Assembly: GCA_030528565.1 (NCBI GenBank)
Contig: JAUMYP010000018.1
Coordinates: forward strand, 1-40,987
DNA length: 40,987 nt
Direction of reading: 5' to 3'
From: Pseudomonadota bacterium
Lineage (GTDB): Bacteria > Pseudomonadota > Gammaproteobacteria > Xanthomonadales > Xanthomonadaceae
Below, piece after piece: positions 27,268 to 35,851 of the stretch (within the stretch, counting starts at the first letter, position 1; every line of letters begins with the position of its first letter). Below the pieces are notes generated by a model. That model did no database searches. It saw only the letters and a program-made list of their open reading frames with translations, and was not told the DNA's origin. The position numbers were made by a program, and so were the translations under genes.

Positions 27268-27303
27268 ACGGCCTGAATAAGGTTGGTTAGCTTGCCGCAT
27301 CAC

Positions 27304-27390
27304 TGTTGTGGCGGCAATGCGGGTTGAGAGGATGTTAAGCGAAACATTGGCTTTGCGGGTTGTTTGGGATTTTAGTCCCAGGTTTTAATG
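27304..27390. other. Non-coding upstream region of lptD
   Basis: Non-coding sequence that must hold the lptD promoter (minus strand). I see a short GGGA-TTTTAG-TCCC inverted repeat at about 27367-27380 but no convincing promoter boxes. Confidence 0.4.
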
Positions 27391-27673
27391 GTTTGAGCTT
27401 CTTTCCCGAATGGAAGAAGGCACTATGCACGTGCCACGATGACAGAGGCAACCCGTCAAACGGTACAAGAATCAAGAGCGTCTGATTTTGGTTGGCGTGT
27501 AGATTTGGGACATGCACCAGAAAACCTATCCCGGTGCATCAGCTGCGAATAATTCGAGCAGAGCAGCTTCATCAACGCCTACAGCTTTGCTCGCAGGCTC
27601 AAGATGCTGAACGGATCCCCCCTGAGAGACTTTGAACAGGCTCTGAGAATTTATCTGTAAACAGTGGGATTAC
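27391..27673 (+). pseudogene. Internally deleted IS481-family remnant
   Basis: On the plus strand, frame 27427 onward reads ARATMTEATRQTVQES, resembling the IS481 transposase N-terminus (recalled pattern ATTTEAVRRAIQHSQES). It runs through unrecognised residues to a stop at 27550. From 27561 it reads SSFINAYSFARRLKMLNG, and from 27647 EFICKQWDY, the C-terminal region of the same family. These last two blocks are split by an insertion of about 30 bases containing a hairpin. The DDE core is missing. The 21 bases at 27407-27427 match 18 of 21 at 40824-40844 before another remnant, so the two share a left end. Confidence 0.68.
27622..27647. repeat. Small hairpin repeat, copy 1
   Basis: CTGAGAGACTTTGAACAGG then CTCTGAG. 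The arms GAGAG and CTCTG can fold around TTTGAACA. It interrupts the IS481 C-terminal remnant and matches 33306-33330 (16 of 18 bases over the last 18). Confidence 0.5.
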
Positions 27674-27734
27674 CAGACTGAACACTTTAGACTTATGTCC
27701 GGCCAGCTAATGAGGGGATTGAGAAACTAAGCAA

Positions 27735-29585
27735 ATGCGTTTTCCTCTCCTTGCCTCATTGCTGCTGGTTTTGCTTTGCGCCTGCCGGGCAGGCGAACAG
27801 TCGGCTGCGCCGGAAAAGCCCGCCATGGATGCACGTTTGCGCCGTGGCCTGGTGAGTGTCAGCGAGGATGAATTGCCCGGTTATGCGCTGGACTGGCGGG
27901 CGCCTGCGGCGGATATTGCCGAGGACAGGGATGATGAAGTGCTTGCCCGGGCAGAAGCGGCCAGGGCAGCCGGACAGCTATATGAAAATGCCGGGGATGC
28001 CATCCCGCTGCTGTTGGCGCTTGCAAGGCGCAGCCCGGAAAACCCGCAGCTCTCCGGCCATTTGCAGGCTGCCATGACACAGCTCTTGGCGCAGGGCGAC
28101 CAGGCATTGGCGGCACTTGGTGAAAGCAGCGCGGATATGGCCGCAGTGCACCGTATCGCTGCGGTGGCGCGCACGGTGGCGGGCGAGGCGCCGGAAACAC
28201 TGGCGTTTCTTGACCGCGTGGATGCCGCTGACCGCCTGCAAGCCCTGCTTGAACACGGCGAGCATGAACTTGCTGCCGGTCATCTGGGGGAAAGCAGTCT
28301 GGGCGCCTTGACCGCTTTTCGCGAGGTTTTGCGCGCAAGACCCGGCGATGTGCGTGCCTTGCAAGGGCTGGCAGCGGTGGAGCAGGCGCTGCTTGCACGC
28401 GCGCAACAAGCTGCCGGGGAGGATGACTATATCGCCGCCGAGCAATGGTTAAGCCATGCTGCCAGGGTGCGCCCGGAACTGCCCTGGGTCGTGGATGAGG
28501 CGCGGCGGCGCTTGCGCTTGCAGCGGGAGGCGCGGGTCGCCGGACTATACGCACAAACATTGAGAACACTGGACAGGCCGCATGAATTTGGTGCGCTGAA
28601 ACTCGCCCGCAGCCAGATTGCCGAATTTGTCGGCATTGCTGCGCAGGGCGACTGGCGGGTGGCGCGTTTGCACCAGCGCCTGGAGCTGGCCAGCCGCTAT
28701 GGGCGGCATCGGCCGGGGCAGCGGTTTTCCGATGCGCTGGCTTCGGGTGGCTACGGGCCACCGATGGTAGTGCTGCCGCATGGCCAGTTCATGATGGGCG
28801 CAACTGCCGAGGACAAAGACGCGGTAAAAGCAGAATGGCCGCAGCATCAGGTGCGCTTCCAGCGTGGCTTTGCGCTGGCGCGTACTGAAACCACGGTGGC
28901 CGACTTTGCCCGTTTCGTCCGCGCTACCGGCTACCGCAGCCGTGCCGAGCGTCGCGGTTATTCGGTGGTCTATGACGAGCGCAGCGGCAATTTCGTGTTG
29001 CGCAATGATATCCATTGGCGGCATGACTATCTGGGACGCATCGCGGCGCCGAACATGCCGGTGCTGCATGTCAGCGTGCAGGATGCGGAACGTTATGCCC
29101 ATTGGCTGAGCGATGAAACCGGCCATCGCTACCGCCTGCCACATGAGGCCGAGTTTGAATACGCCTTGCGCAGCGGGAAAAACGCATTGTTTCCGTGGGG
29201 CGAGGGCGAGCCGCCGCCGCAGACCGGCAATCTCACCGGCAGCCTGGATAAGTCCGCTTCGGGCAGGCGCTGGGGCAATGCCTTTGCCGGTTATGGCGAT
29301 GGTCACTGGGGGCCGGCGCCGGCGGGCAGTTTCCGCGCCAATGCCTTTGGCTTGCATGATTTGGAAGGTAATCTCAGCGAGTGGACGATGGACTGCTGGC
29401 ATGTGGGCTATCGCCGTGCGCCTGCCGATGGCGGTGCCTGGTACAACCCCGGCTGCCGTACCCGTGTGGTGCGAGGCGCTTCCTGGTCCAGCGCCCCGTC
29501 GCAGGCGCGTGCTGCCTGGCGCATGTCGCAGGCGCATGATGTCACCAATGCCCGGACCGGCTTCCGCGTGGTGCGCGATATTTGA
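27735..29585 (+). CDS. Lipoprotein with sulfatase-modifying-factor (FGE-like) domain
   Basis: A 616-residue protein with a lipoprotein signal (MRFPLLASLLLVLLCAC, lipidated Cys17), so it is probably anchored in the envelope. Residues about 60-330 are helical, Ala/Leu/Arg-rich and TPR-like (ALLALARRSPENPQLSGHLQ). Residues about 340-616 form an SUMF1/FGE-type domain: PMVVLPHGQFMMGATAEDK, ETTVADFARFVRATGY, DETGHRYRLPHEAEFEYALR and RVVRGASWSSAPSQARAAWR. In true formylglycine-generating enzymes the segment after RGGSW carries the copper-binding cysteines. Here it has Ser/Ala/Pro instead, so FGE activity is unlikely. It may be a sensor or structural relative. No good ribosome site is visible, and no sulfatase gene is nearby. 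Confidence 0.82.
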   Translation: MRFPLLASLLLVLLCACRAGEQSAAPEKPAMDARLRRGLVSVSEDELPGYALDWRAPAADIAEDRDDEVLARAEAARAAGQLYENAGDAIPLLLALARRSPENPQLSGHLQAAMTQLLAQGDQALAALGESSADMAAVHRIAAVARTVAGEAPETLAFLDRVDAADRLQALLEHGEHELAAGHLGESSLGALTAFREVLRARPGDVRALQGLAAVEQALLARAQQAAGEDDYIAAEQWLSHAARVRPELPWVVDEARRRLRLQREARVAGLYAQTLRTLDRPHEFGALKLARSQIAEFVGIAAQGDWRVARLHQRLELASRYGRHRPGQRFSDALASGGYGPPMVVLPHGQFMMGATAEDKDAVKAEWPQHQVRFQRGFALARTETTVADFARFVRATGYRSRAERRGYSVVYDERSGNFVLRNDIHWRHDYLGRIAAPNMPVLHVSVQDAERYAHWLSDETGHRYRLPHEAEFEYALRSGKNALFPWGEGEPPPQTGNLTGSLDKSASGRRWGNAFAGYGDGHWGPAPAGSFRANAFGLHDLEGNLSEWTMDCWHVGYRRAPADGGAWYNPGCRTRVVRGASWSSAPSQARAAWRMSQAHDVTNARTGFRVVRDI

Positions 29586-29667
29586 GCTTCTGTGAGGTGC
29601 GGGGGCTTTTCACGCGGGCTTGCGCTGTTTGCGTTTCAATATGCGCATTGATTTCTGGAGCAACGCC

Positions 29668-30558
29668 ATGCGTCAAAACCCCGGACACCCCCAATATCGC
29701 CGCCCCCGCGGCCGCGGCTTCAATCCACGCCTTCTTGTTGTTATCGGACTGATTGTCTATGGCCTGTATTACTACGTTTCCAATCGCACTGTGGATCCAT
29801 TCACCGGGAAAAAAGTGCTGATTGACAAGGCGCAGGATGCGGGCAGGGAAACGGCGCTGGGGTTGCAGGCTTATCGGCAAATTCTTCAGCAAGAGCGTCC
29901 GCTGCCTGCAGATGCAGAAGTTTCTAGGCAGGTACGCGCCATCGCCGCCCGGCTGATCGACAAGGTCGATGAAGTGGAGGCCGCGCTGGCAGAGGAGCAC
30001 GGCTTGCAGGCGCAGAATTTTTCCCGTGATTTTCAGTGGCAGGTCACGGTGCTGGAATCGCCGCAGGCCAATGCCTTTGCCCTGCCAGGCGGCAAGATGG
30101 CGGTATATACCGGGCTGGTGCCGGTAGCGCAGAATGCCGACGGCATGGCGGTGGTAATGGGGCATGAAATCGCCCATGCACTGATGCGTCATGGCGCGCA
30201 ACGCATGAGTCGCGGCAAGCTGGAGCAAATCGGTGCCATGGCCGGTGCCGCCAGCGGCATGGACGCGCAAACCCAGCAAATGATTTTTCAAGCCTATGGC
30301 GTGACCTCGCAACTGCCTTATGCGCGCGCGCATGAGTCGCAGGCTGATGAAATTGGCCTGCTGCTGATGGCCGCAGCCTGCTTCAACCCGGCAGAAGCCA
30401 TGCCGCTATGGCAGCGCATGGGCGCACAAAGTGGCGGCAAGGCGCCGCCGGAGTTCGCCTCCACCCATCCCAGCGCCGAAACCCGCATCCGCCATCTTGA
30501 ATCACTGCAACCCAAGGCAATGCAATACCGGCAGCGGTTTTGCCAGCAAGCTCGGTAA
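29668..30558 (+). CDS. M48 family metallopeptidase
   Basis: A 296-residue peptidase of the HtpX/LoiP/BepA group (M48), with an N-terminal membrane anchor (about 21-37, RLLVVIGLIVYGLYYYV) and a periplasmic catalytic domain. The zinc site is HEIAH (166-170) with the third ligand Glu223 in HESQADEIG. ANAFALPGGKMAVYTGLV and the Cys in MAAACFNP are typical of the LoiP/YcaL branch, which acts on misfolded outer-membrane proteins. The start at 29668 has GGAG upstream; the frame is open to 29620. It converges with the flavoprotein gene, with three bases between the stops. Confidence 0.92.
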   Translation: MRQNPGHPQYRRPRGRGFNPRLLVVIGLIVYGLYYYVSNRTVDPFTGKKVLIDKAQDAGRETALGLQAYRQILQQERPLPADAEVSRQVRAIAARLIDKVDEVEAALAEEHGLQAQNFSRDFQWQVTVLESPQANAFALPGGKMAVYTGLVPVAQNADGMAVVMGHEIAHALMRHGAQRMSRGKLEQIGAMAGAASGMDAQTQQMIFQAYGVTSQLPYARAHESQADEIGLLLMAAACFNPAEAMPLWQRMGAQSGGKAPPEFASTHPSAETRIRHLESLQPKAMQYRQRFCQQAR

Positions 30559-30561
30559 GAA

Positions 30562-31803
30562 TCATCGGCTTTGCCAAGCTATCGCGCCACGGGCGGCGAC
30601 AAGGCCGCTGGCAAAGCAGGCTTGCAGCAGATAGCCGCCGGTAGGGGCTTCCCAGTCGAGCATTTCCCCGGCGCAGAATACGCCGGGGCGGGCGTCCAGC
30701 ATCAGTGCCTCATTCATTGCTTCAAGGCGTATGCCACCGGCGCTGCTGATGGCTTCAGCCAGCGGGCGTGCGGCTTTCAGCGTCAGCGGCAGATGTTTGA
30801 TGGTGTGGGCAAGCAGCAGGCTGTCGTCTGCCGGGTTTTTGCCCAGCACTTCAAACAGCAGCGCGGTTTTGGCGGCATCCAGCCCGGTCTGGCGGCGGAT
30901 ATGCTCTCCCAGGCTGCGTTTGCCACGCGGCTTGCTCAGGGCTTCGAGCAGTTTTTCCAGGCTGCGTGCCGGCGCAAGGTTGAGGGCAAGCCGGGCGTTG
31001 CCATCGCGGGCAATCAGGCGGCGCAGTTCGGCAGAAATGGCATATATCGCGCTGCCTTCAATACCGTATTCGCTGATGACACACTCGCCTTGCAGGCGCT
31101 GTGCCTGGCCGTGCATGTCCTGCCAGGCAAGCACGACGGGTTTGAGTGGGGCACCGGCAAAGCGGCTGGCAAGATGTGCGCTCCAGTCAATCTCGAAGCC
31201 GCAATTGGCCGCTTGCAGCGGAGCGATATCCACGCCGCAATCGGCAAGCAGTCCGCACCATGCAGCGTCACTGCCAAGCTGCGGCCAACTGCCGCCGCCC
31301 AGCGCCAGTATGGTGGTGTCGGCGTGGCAGCGGTATTCGCCCTCGGGCGTGGCAAAGCGCAGCGCGCCGTCCTCATCCCAGCCCAGCCAGCGGTGCTGGA
31401 CATGAAAGCGCACGCCGGCCTCGCGCAGGCGGCGCACCCAGCCGCGCAGCAGCGGGGCGGCTTTCCTGTCCAGCGGGAACACCCGGCCGGAGCTGCCGAC
31501 ATAGGTGTCAATTCCCAAACCTTGTGCCCAGGCGCGCAGTGCCCCGGCATCGAAGGCGTCCAGCCACTTGCCTATCTGTCCGGCGCGTTCGCGGTAGCGG
31601 CCATCAAAAGCCGGGCGCGGTTCGGAATGCGTCAGGTTGAGGCCGCCTTTTCCGGCAATCAGAAACTTGCGGCCAACCGAGCCTTTGGCCTCGAACAGGT
31701 CAACCTCGATGCCCGCAGTGCGGATGGTTTCTGCGGCCATCAGGCCGGCCGGACCTCCGCCGATGATGGCGATGCCGGGAAGTTTGGGCGCATGTTTGGG
31801 CAT
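30562..31803 (-). CDS. FAD-dependent oxidoreductase, HI0933/YhiN family
   Basis: A 413-residue flavoprotein of the HI0933/YhiN (BaiN-like) family; the physiological substrate is unknown. The N-terminal FAD-binding motif is GGGPAGLMAA (15-24), then KGSVGRKFLIAGKGGLNLTHSE, a family hallmark. The C-terminus has the second FAD motif AGEMLDWEAPTGGYLLQACFASG (split as AGEMLDWEAPTGG and YLLQACFASG). It starts at the mgtE stop with a one-base overlap, so it is probably co-transcribed with mgtE. Confidence 0.9.
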   Translation of the reverse strand: MPKHAPKLPGIAIIGGGPAGLMAAETIRTAGIEVDLFEAKGSVGRKFLIAGKGGLNLTHSEPRPAFDGRYRERAGQIGKWLDAFDAGALRAWAQGLGIDTYVGSSGRVFPLDRKAAPLLRGWVRRLREAGVRFHVQHRWLGWDEDGALRFATPEGEYRCHADTTILALGGGSWPQLGSDAAWCGLLADCGVDIAPLQAANCGFEIDWSAHLASRFAGAPLKPVVLAWQDMHGQAQRLQGECVISEYGIEGSAIYAISAELRRLIARDGNARLALNLAPARSLEKLLEALSKPRGKRSLGEHIRRQTGLDAAKTALLFEVLGKNPADDSLLLAHTIKHLPLTLKAARPLAEAISSAGGIRLEAMNEALMLDARPGVFCAGEMLDWEAPTGGYLLQACFASGLVAARGAIAWQSR

Positions 31804-33161
31804 CAGAGCAGAATCAGCGTGGCAAGGCCGAGGAAGGTGAGAAAACCGAGAGTGTCGGTGATGGTGGTGAGAATCACGCCCCCGGCAAGCGCCGGGTCAA
31901 AGCCAAAGCGTTTGAGGGTGACCGGCACGAACACGCCGCCCAGGGCGGCAAAGCAGAAGTTCAGGGTCAGTGCCGTGGCAATTACCGCAGCCAGTGCCGG
32001 GCTGCGGAACCAGAGCAGCACTACCAGCCCCAGCACGATGCCAAGAATCACGCCGTTAATCAGTGCCACACGGACTTCCTTCCAGACCAGGGTGGGGACG
32101 TTGCTGGCGCCGATTTGTCCGAGCGCAAGGCCACGCACCATCAGCGTCAGCACCTGGGTGCCGGCATTGCCGCCCATGCCGGCGATGATGGGCATCAGGA
32201 CGGCCAGTGCGGTGAGCTGGGCGATTGCGCCTTCAAACTTGTCCACCACCGAGGCGGCAAGGAATGCGGTAATGAGGTTCACGCCCAGCCAAATCAGGCG
32301 GCGGCGGAAGGCGCGGTGTACGGGCGAGAACAGGTCTTCCTCATCGTCCAGGCCCGCGGCTGACAGCGCCTGATGCTCGGCCTGTTCGCGGATGATGTCG
32401 ATGACATCGTCCACGGTGATACGCCCGAGCAACACATTGGCATCATCGACCACCGGCGCAGACACCCAGTCGTTGTCGGAAAAGCGGCGCGCGACCTCGT
32501 CGCTGGACTCATCCACATGGATGGATTCAAGTTCGCCATCAATCAGCTGGTTGATAGCGGTGCCGCCGTCAACCGTCACCAGGTTTTGCAGCGCCACCCA
32601 GCCCATCAACTGGTGGCGCTTGTTGACCACATACAGATGGTCGGTATTTTCCGGCAGCTCGCCGCGCAGGCGCAGATAACGCAGTACCACGTCCACCGTG
32701 GTATCGGCGCGTACCGTCACCACATCCGGATTCATCAGGCGGCCTGCGCTGTCTTCCTGATAGGACAGCACTTGCTCAAGGCGCTCGCGGTTTTCCCGGT
32801 CCATCGACTTCAGCACTTCGTCGATCACCGTATTGGGCAAGTCTTCCACCAGGTCAGCCAGGTCGTCGATGTCCAGGTCTTCAACGGCGGCGACCAGCTC
32901 GTCGTCGTCCATTTCTGCAATCAGGCTTTCGCGCACTTCATCGCCGACATGCACCAGCACTTCACCATCGTCTTCGGCATCCACCAGCCCCCAGACGATG
33001 CTGCGCTTGGGCGGCGGCAGGGATTCCAGAAGATTGCCGATTTCTGCTGCCGACAGGGTATTGATCATGCGTTTGACCGGCCCCAGGCGCCCGGTATCGA
33101 TTGCATCGGAGAGCAGGCGCAGCTGGCGCACGGTTTTGTCGCGGCGGAGCGTTTCGGCCAT
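31803..33161 (-). CDS. mgtE: Magnesium transporter MgtE
   Basis: MgtE is a Mg2+-gated channel in the inner membrane. The 452-residue protein has the N-domain (about 30-130, with ANLLESLPPPKRSIVW-like repeats and SYQEDSAGRLMNPDVV), two CBS domains (about 135-255, binding regulatory Mg2+) and five C-terminal membrane helices. These include the pore region GMGGNAGTQVLTLMVRGLALGQI, written here as GMGGNAGTQVLTLM and VRGLALGQI. In Xanthomonas relatives mgtE follows ptsI, but here it sits next to the YhiN-like gene. Confidence 0.94.
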   Translation of the reverse strand: MAETLRRDKTVRQLRLLSDAIDTGRLGPVKRMINTLSAAEIGNLLESLPPPKRSIVWGLVDAEDDGEVLVHVGDEVRESLIAEMDDDELVAAVEDLDIDDLADLVEDLPNTVIDEVLKSMDRENRERLEQVLSYQEDSAGRLMNPDVVTVRADTTVDVVLRYLRLRGELPENTDHLYVVNKRHQLMGWVALQNLVTVDGGTAINQLIDGELESIHVDESSDEVARRFSDNDWVSAPVVDDANVLLGRITVDDVIDIIREQAEHQALSAAGLDDEEDLFSPVHRAFRRRLIWLGVNLITAFLAASVVDKFEGAIAQLTALAVLMPIIAGMGGNAGTQVLTLMVRGLALGQIGASNVPTLVWKEVRVALINGVILGIVLGLVVLLWFRSPALAAVIATALTLNFCFAALGGVFVPVTLKRFGFDPALAGGVILTTITDTLGFLTFLGLATLILL

Positions 33162-33469
33162 AGTGGGATTCCGTTGGATGATTGCCGGGCAGGCAAAAAG
33201 GCAAACTCACGCCCGCTTTGAGGCGCGACTGCGAGCGATATTATCGCCCCAGCCTGCGGGGCGTGGAAGAGCAAGATTTGACCACGCTATGGATTGGGAG
33301 CTGTTTCAGAGCCTTTGAGCAGGCTCTCAGGCGATGAGCTGGCGCCATGGAATGACACCGGGAAGCCATTCTTTGCAATCTCAGCTGGCTGGAAAATTCA
33401 GGACAGCTCAACTGGGCTCATCAACATCCTGCCTTCTTTTCCATTGCCGGCATGATGAAGACCCCCGAC
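33162..33469. other. Intergenic region upstream of mgtE
   Basis: About 300 bases with no convincing gene. It should include the mgtE promoter and leader (minus strand). I looked for an M-box or similar Mg2+ riboswitch and could not recognise one. It contains the small hairpin repeat at 33306-33330; the sequence at 33340-33460 is unusually low in GC for this genome and may be a decayed remnant. Confidence 0.4.
33306..33330. repeat. Small hairpin repeat, copy 2
   Basis: TCAGAGCCTTTGAGCAGG then CTCTCAG. AGAGCC (33309-33314 approximately) pairs perfectly with GGCTCT around TTTGAGCA. It matches copy 1 at 27622-27647 and shares the core CTTTGARCAGG with 8589-8599. Confidence 0.5.
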
Positions 33470-33497
33470 AAAAACGGAGCCGCACAAGGCGGCTCCG
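33470..33497 (-). terminator. Terminator of the M13 peptidase gene
   Basis: On the minus strand CGGAGCCGC and GCGGCTCCG (33475-33483 and 33489-33497) form a 9-bp stem followed by TTTTT (complement of 33470-33474). It lies 24 bases after the stop codon and is a clear intrinsic terminator. Confidence 0.85.
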
Positions 33498-33521
33498 GGG
33501 TGGCGTTTGCGTGCTGGTGGA

Positions 33522-35645
33522 TTACCAGATGCGCACGCGCTCTTCAGGCTTGATATAGAGCTTGTCGCCAGGCTTCACGCCGAATGCGTCATACCAGGCA
33601 TCGATATTGCGCAGTGGTGCAAAGGCACGGATTTGTCCCGGCGAGTGCGGGCCATTGACCAGTTGCTGGCGCAGCGCATCATCGCGCCACAGGGTGCGCC
33701 AGACCTGTGCCCAGCCCAGGAACAGGCGCTGCTCGCCACTGAAACCATCCAGCACGGGAGCCGGCTTGCCATCCAGTGAACGGCGATAGGCTTCCAGAGC
33801 GATGGTGAGGCCACCCAGGTCGCCGATGTTCTCGCCCATCGACACCTTGCCGTTGATATGCATGCCCGGCAATTGCGGGAAGGTATAGCTTTCGTACTGG
33901 GCACCGAGTTTGGCAGCTTCGGCTTCAAACTTGGCGGCATCCTCGGCCGTCCACCAGTCGCGCAGCATCCCGGCGCCATCGGACTTGCGTCCCTGGTCAT
34001 CAAAGCCGTGGATGATTTCATGGCCAATCACGCCGCCAATGGCACCGTAATTGACCGCCATATCCGCCTGCGGGTCGAAGAACGGCGGTTGCAGGATGGC
34101 GGCGGGAAAGACGATTTCGTTCTTCACCGAGTTGTAATAGGCATTCACCGTTTGCGGGGTCATGCCCCATTCCAGCTTGTCCACCGGCTTGCCCAGGCGG
34201 TTACGGTAATAATCCCACTGGAAGGCATGGCTGCGCAGTGCATTGCCGATGACATCGCCATTGCGGATTTCAAGGCCGCTGTAGTCACGCCATTTTTCCG
34301 GGTAACCGATTTTCAGGCCAAAGTTGGCGAGCTTGGCTGCCGCTTCGCGCTTGGTGTCTTCTCCCATCCATGCCAGTTGTGCCAGACGCGCGCCCATCGC
34401 CGCTTTCACATTGGCAACCAGCGCATCCATCTTGGTTTTGGCATCCTGGGTGAAATACAGCTGCACATAATCGCGGCCAATGGCCTCGCCCATGGTGCGT
34501 TCAGCCAGCGATACACCGCGCTTCCAGCGCGCCTGCTGTTCCGGCTGGCCGGACATGAACTTGCTGCGGAACTCGAAGTGGGCATTGACGAACTGGCTGG
34601 AGAGCAGCGGCGCTGCCGAGTCGATGGTCTGGAATGCCGCCCAGGCTTTCAAGGTATCCAGCGCGGCCTGATTGTAGATTTCCGCAAGTTTGGGCACGGC
34701 GGTGTTCTGCCGTACCACTACCACCGGCGCATGCTCAAGCTGGGCGGCCTTGAAGTAATCCGCCCAGGGGAAGCCCGGCGCATAAGCGGCAAAATCCGGC
34801 ATCGCCACCGGGTTATAGGTCTTGTCGCGGTTACGGCTTTCGGCGCGGCTCCAGTGTGCCTCGGCGATACGGGTTTCCAGCGCCATAATCTGCTCGGCCT
34901 GTTTTTCGGCATCTTTCCAGCCAATCAGCCGCAGCATCTGCGCAAGATATTGCTGATAACGCGCGCGCTGCGGCGCAAAGCGTGCTTCCAGATACATCTG
35001 CCTATCGCCAAGGCCAAGACCGGACTGGCTCATGTACAGGGTGTAACGCTCGGGATTGCGCTGGTCATCGGACACGCCAATGCCGAAGAAGCTGCCACCA
35101 AAGTGCGTATTGGCGCGCCCCATCCATCCGGCCATCTGGCGCTTGTCGGCAATCCTGGCGATTTCATCCAGTGACGGCTTCAGCGGCGCCAGCCCCTGGG
35201 CTTCGACTGCAGCCTCGTCCATGAAACCACGGTAAATGGCGGCGATTTTGGCCGCATCGCCATCCGTTGCCGGATTGCCCTGCGGATAGGCTTCCACCAG
35301 CTTGTGCACCCGCACCTCGGACAGGTCGCGCAGGATATGGAAAACCCCGTAATTGGAACGGTCGGACGGAATCGCGGTATTTTTTGCCCAGTTGCCGCTG
35401 GCGTATTCAAAGAAGTCATCACCCGGCTTGACAGTGCGATTCATGCCATCGACATCAAAGCCCCAGGCACCAAAACGCTGCGCGGCAACCGGAGCATTGC
35501 CATTGTCAGCGCCACTGCCATCGGCTTCGGCAAACAATGCCTGTTGCCAGCAGGCTTCATCCAGGCAGTGCGCATGGGCAGATGCGGATGCAGAAAAACC
35601 AAGCGCAAGCGCGATGGCGCTGCTCACAAGTGCGGGCTTCAACAT
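33522..35645 (-). CDS. Secreted M13 family metallopeptidase (neprilysin-like)
   Basis: A 707-residue neprilysin/PepO-type zinc endopeptidase. The signal peptide (MLKPALVSSAIALALGFSAS, ending ASAHA) suggests a periplasmic or secreted enzyme. ATG 35645 has AGGAG five bases upstream; the frame is open to 35666. The zinc site is HEIIH (542-546) with Glu605 in GENIGDLGG. NAYYNSVKNEIVFPAAILQPPFF (here NAYYNSVKNEIVFPA and ILQPPFF) upstream and the C-terminal RVRIW are M13 hallmarks, the usual ending being (R/C)xxW. It is a single-gene unit with its own terminator. Confidence 0.93.
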   Translation of the reverse strand: MLKPALVSSAIALALGFSASASAHAHCLDEACWQQALFAEADGSGADNGNAPVAAQRFGAWGFDVDGMNRTVKPGDDFFEYASGNWAKNTAIPSDRSNYGVFHILRDLSEVRVHKLVEAYPQGNPATDGDAAKIAAIYRGFMDEAAVEAQGLAPLKPSLDEIARIADKRQMAGWMGRANTHFGGSFFGIGVSDDQRNPERYTLYMSQSGLGLGDRQMYLEARFAPQRARYQQYLAQMLRLIGWKDAEKQAEQIMALETRIAEAHWSRAESRNRDKTYNPVAMPDFAAYAPGFPWADYFKAAQLEHAPVVVVRQNTAVPKLAEIYNQAALDTLKAWAAFQTIDSAAPLLSSQFVNAHFEFRSKFMSGQPEQQARWKRGVSLAERTMGEAIGRDYVQLYFTQDAKTKMDALVANVKAAMGARLAQLAWMGEDTKREAAAKLANFGLKIGYPEKWRDYSGLEIRNGDVIGNALRSHAFQWDYYRNRLGKPVDKLEWGMTPQTVNAYYNSVKNEIVFPAAILQPPFFDPQADMAVNYGAIGGVIGHEIIHGFDDQGRKSDGAGMLRDWWTAEDAAKFEAEAAKLGAQYESYTFPQLPGMHINGKVSMGENIGDLGGLTIALEAYRRSLDGKPAPVLDGFSGEQRLFLGWAQVWRTLWRDDALRQQLVNGPHSPGQIRAFAPLRNIDAWYDAFGVKPGDKLYIKPEERVRIW

Positions 35646-35806
35646 GAAAACTCCTGAAATCATCATAAGGTTCGATATTGCAAGGCAGGCATGCGTCCTG
35701 CCCTTGGGCGGCGGAAATTCTAACGTCCGCTGACAAATATGCTGTGAATGCTGGCAGCTCAGCCGCTACAGAAGCCGGGCTCCCTGCCTGCTGTCATCTG
35801 ATACAA

Positions 35807-35831
35807 CAAAGGCAGGCGAGCCCTGCCTTTG
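35807..35831 (-). terminator. Terminator-like hairpin after gyrA
   Basis: CAAAGGCAGG (35807-35816) and CCTGCCTTTG (35822-35831) form a perfect 10-bp stem with a 5-base loop, 20 bases after the gyrA stop. On the minus strand the stem ends in CCTGCCTTTG, followed by TTGTAT. It is probably the gyrA terminator. The remaining sequence between here and the M13 start (35646-35806) has no recognisable gene. Confidence 0.65.
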
Positions 35832-35851
35832 CAGTGTGGGGTTTGCAGCTA

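Noticed and set aside
30571-32373. A 600-residue plus-strand open frame opposite the YhiN-like gene and mgtE
   Set aside because: Antisense to two intact genes with clear motifs, and of biased composition.
33162-33300. Possible Mg2+ riboswitch upstream of mgtE
   Set aside because: I could not find the conserved M-box helices or sequence blocks. A covariance-model search would be needed to say otherwise.
33334-33558. A 74-residue plus-strand frame beside the M13 gene
   Set aside because: It runs through the M13 terminator and into the M13 coding region in antisense; there is no family resemblance.
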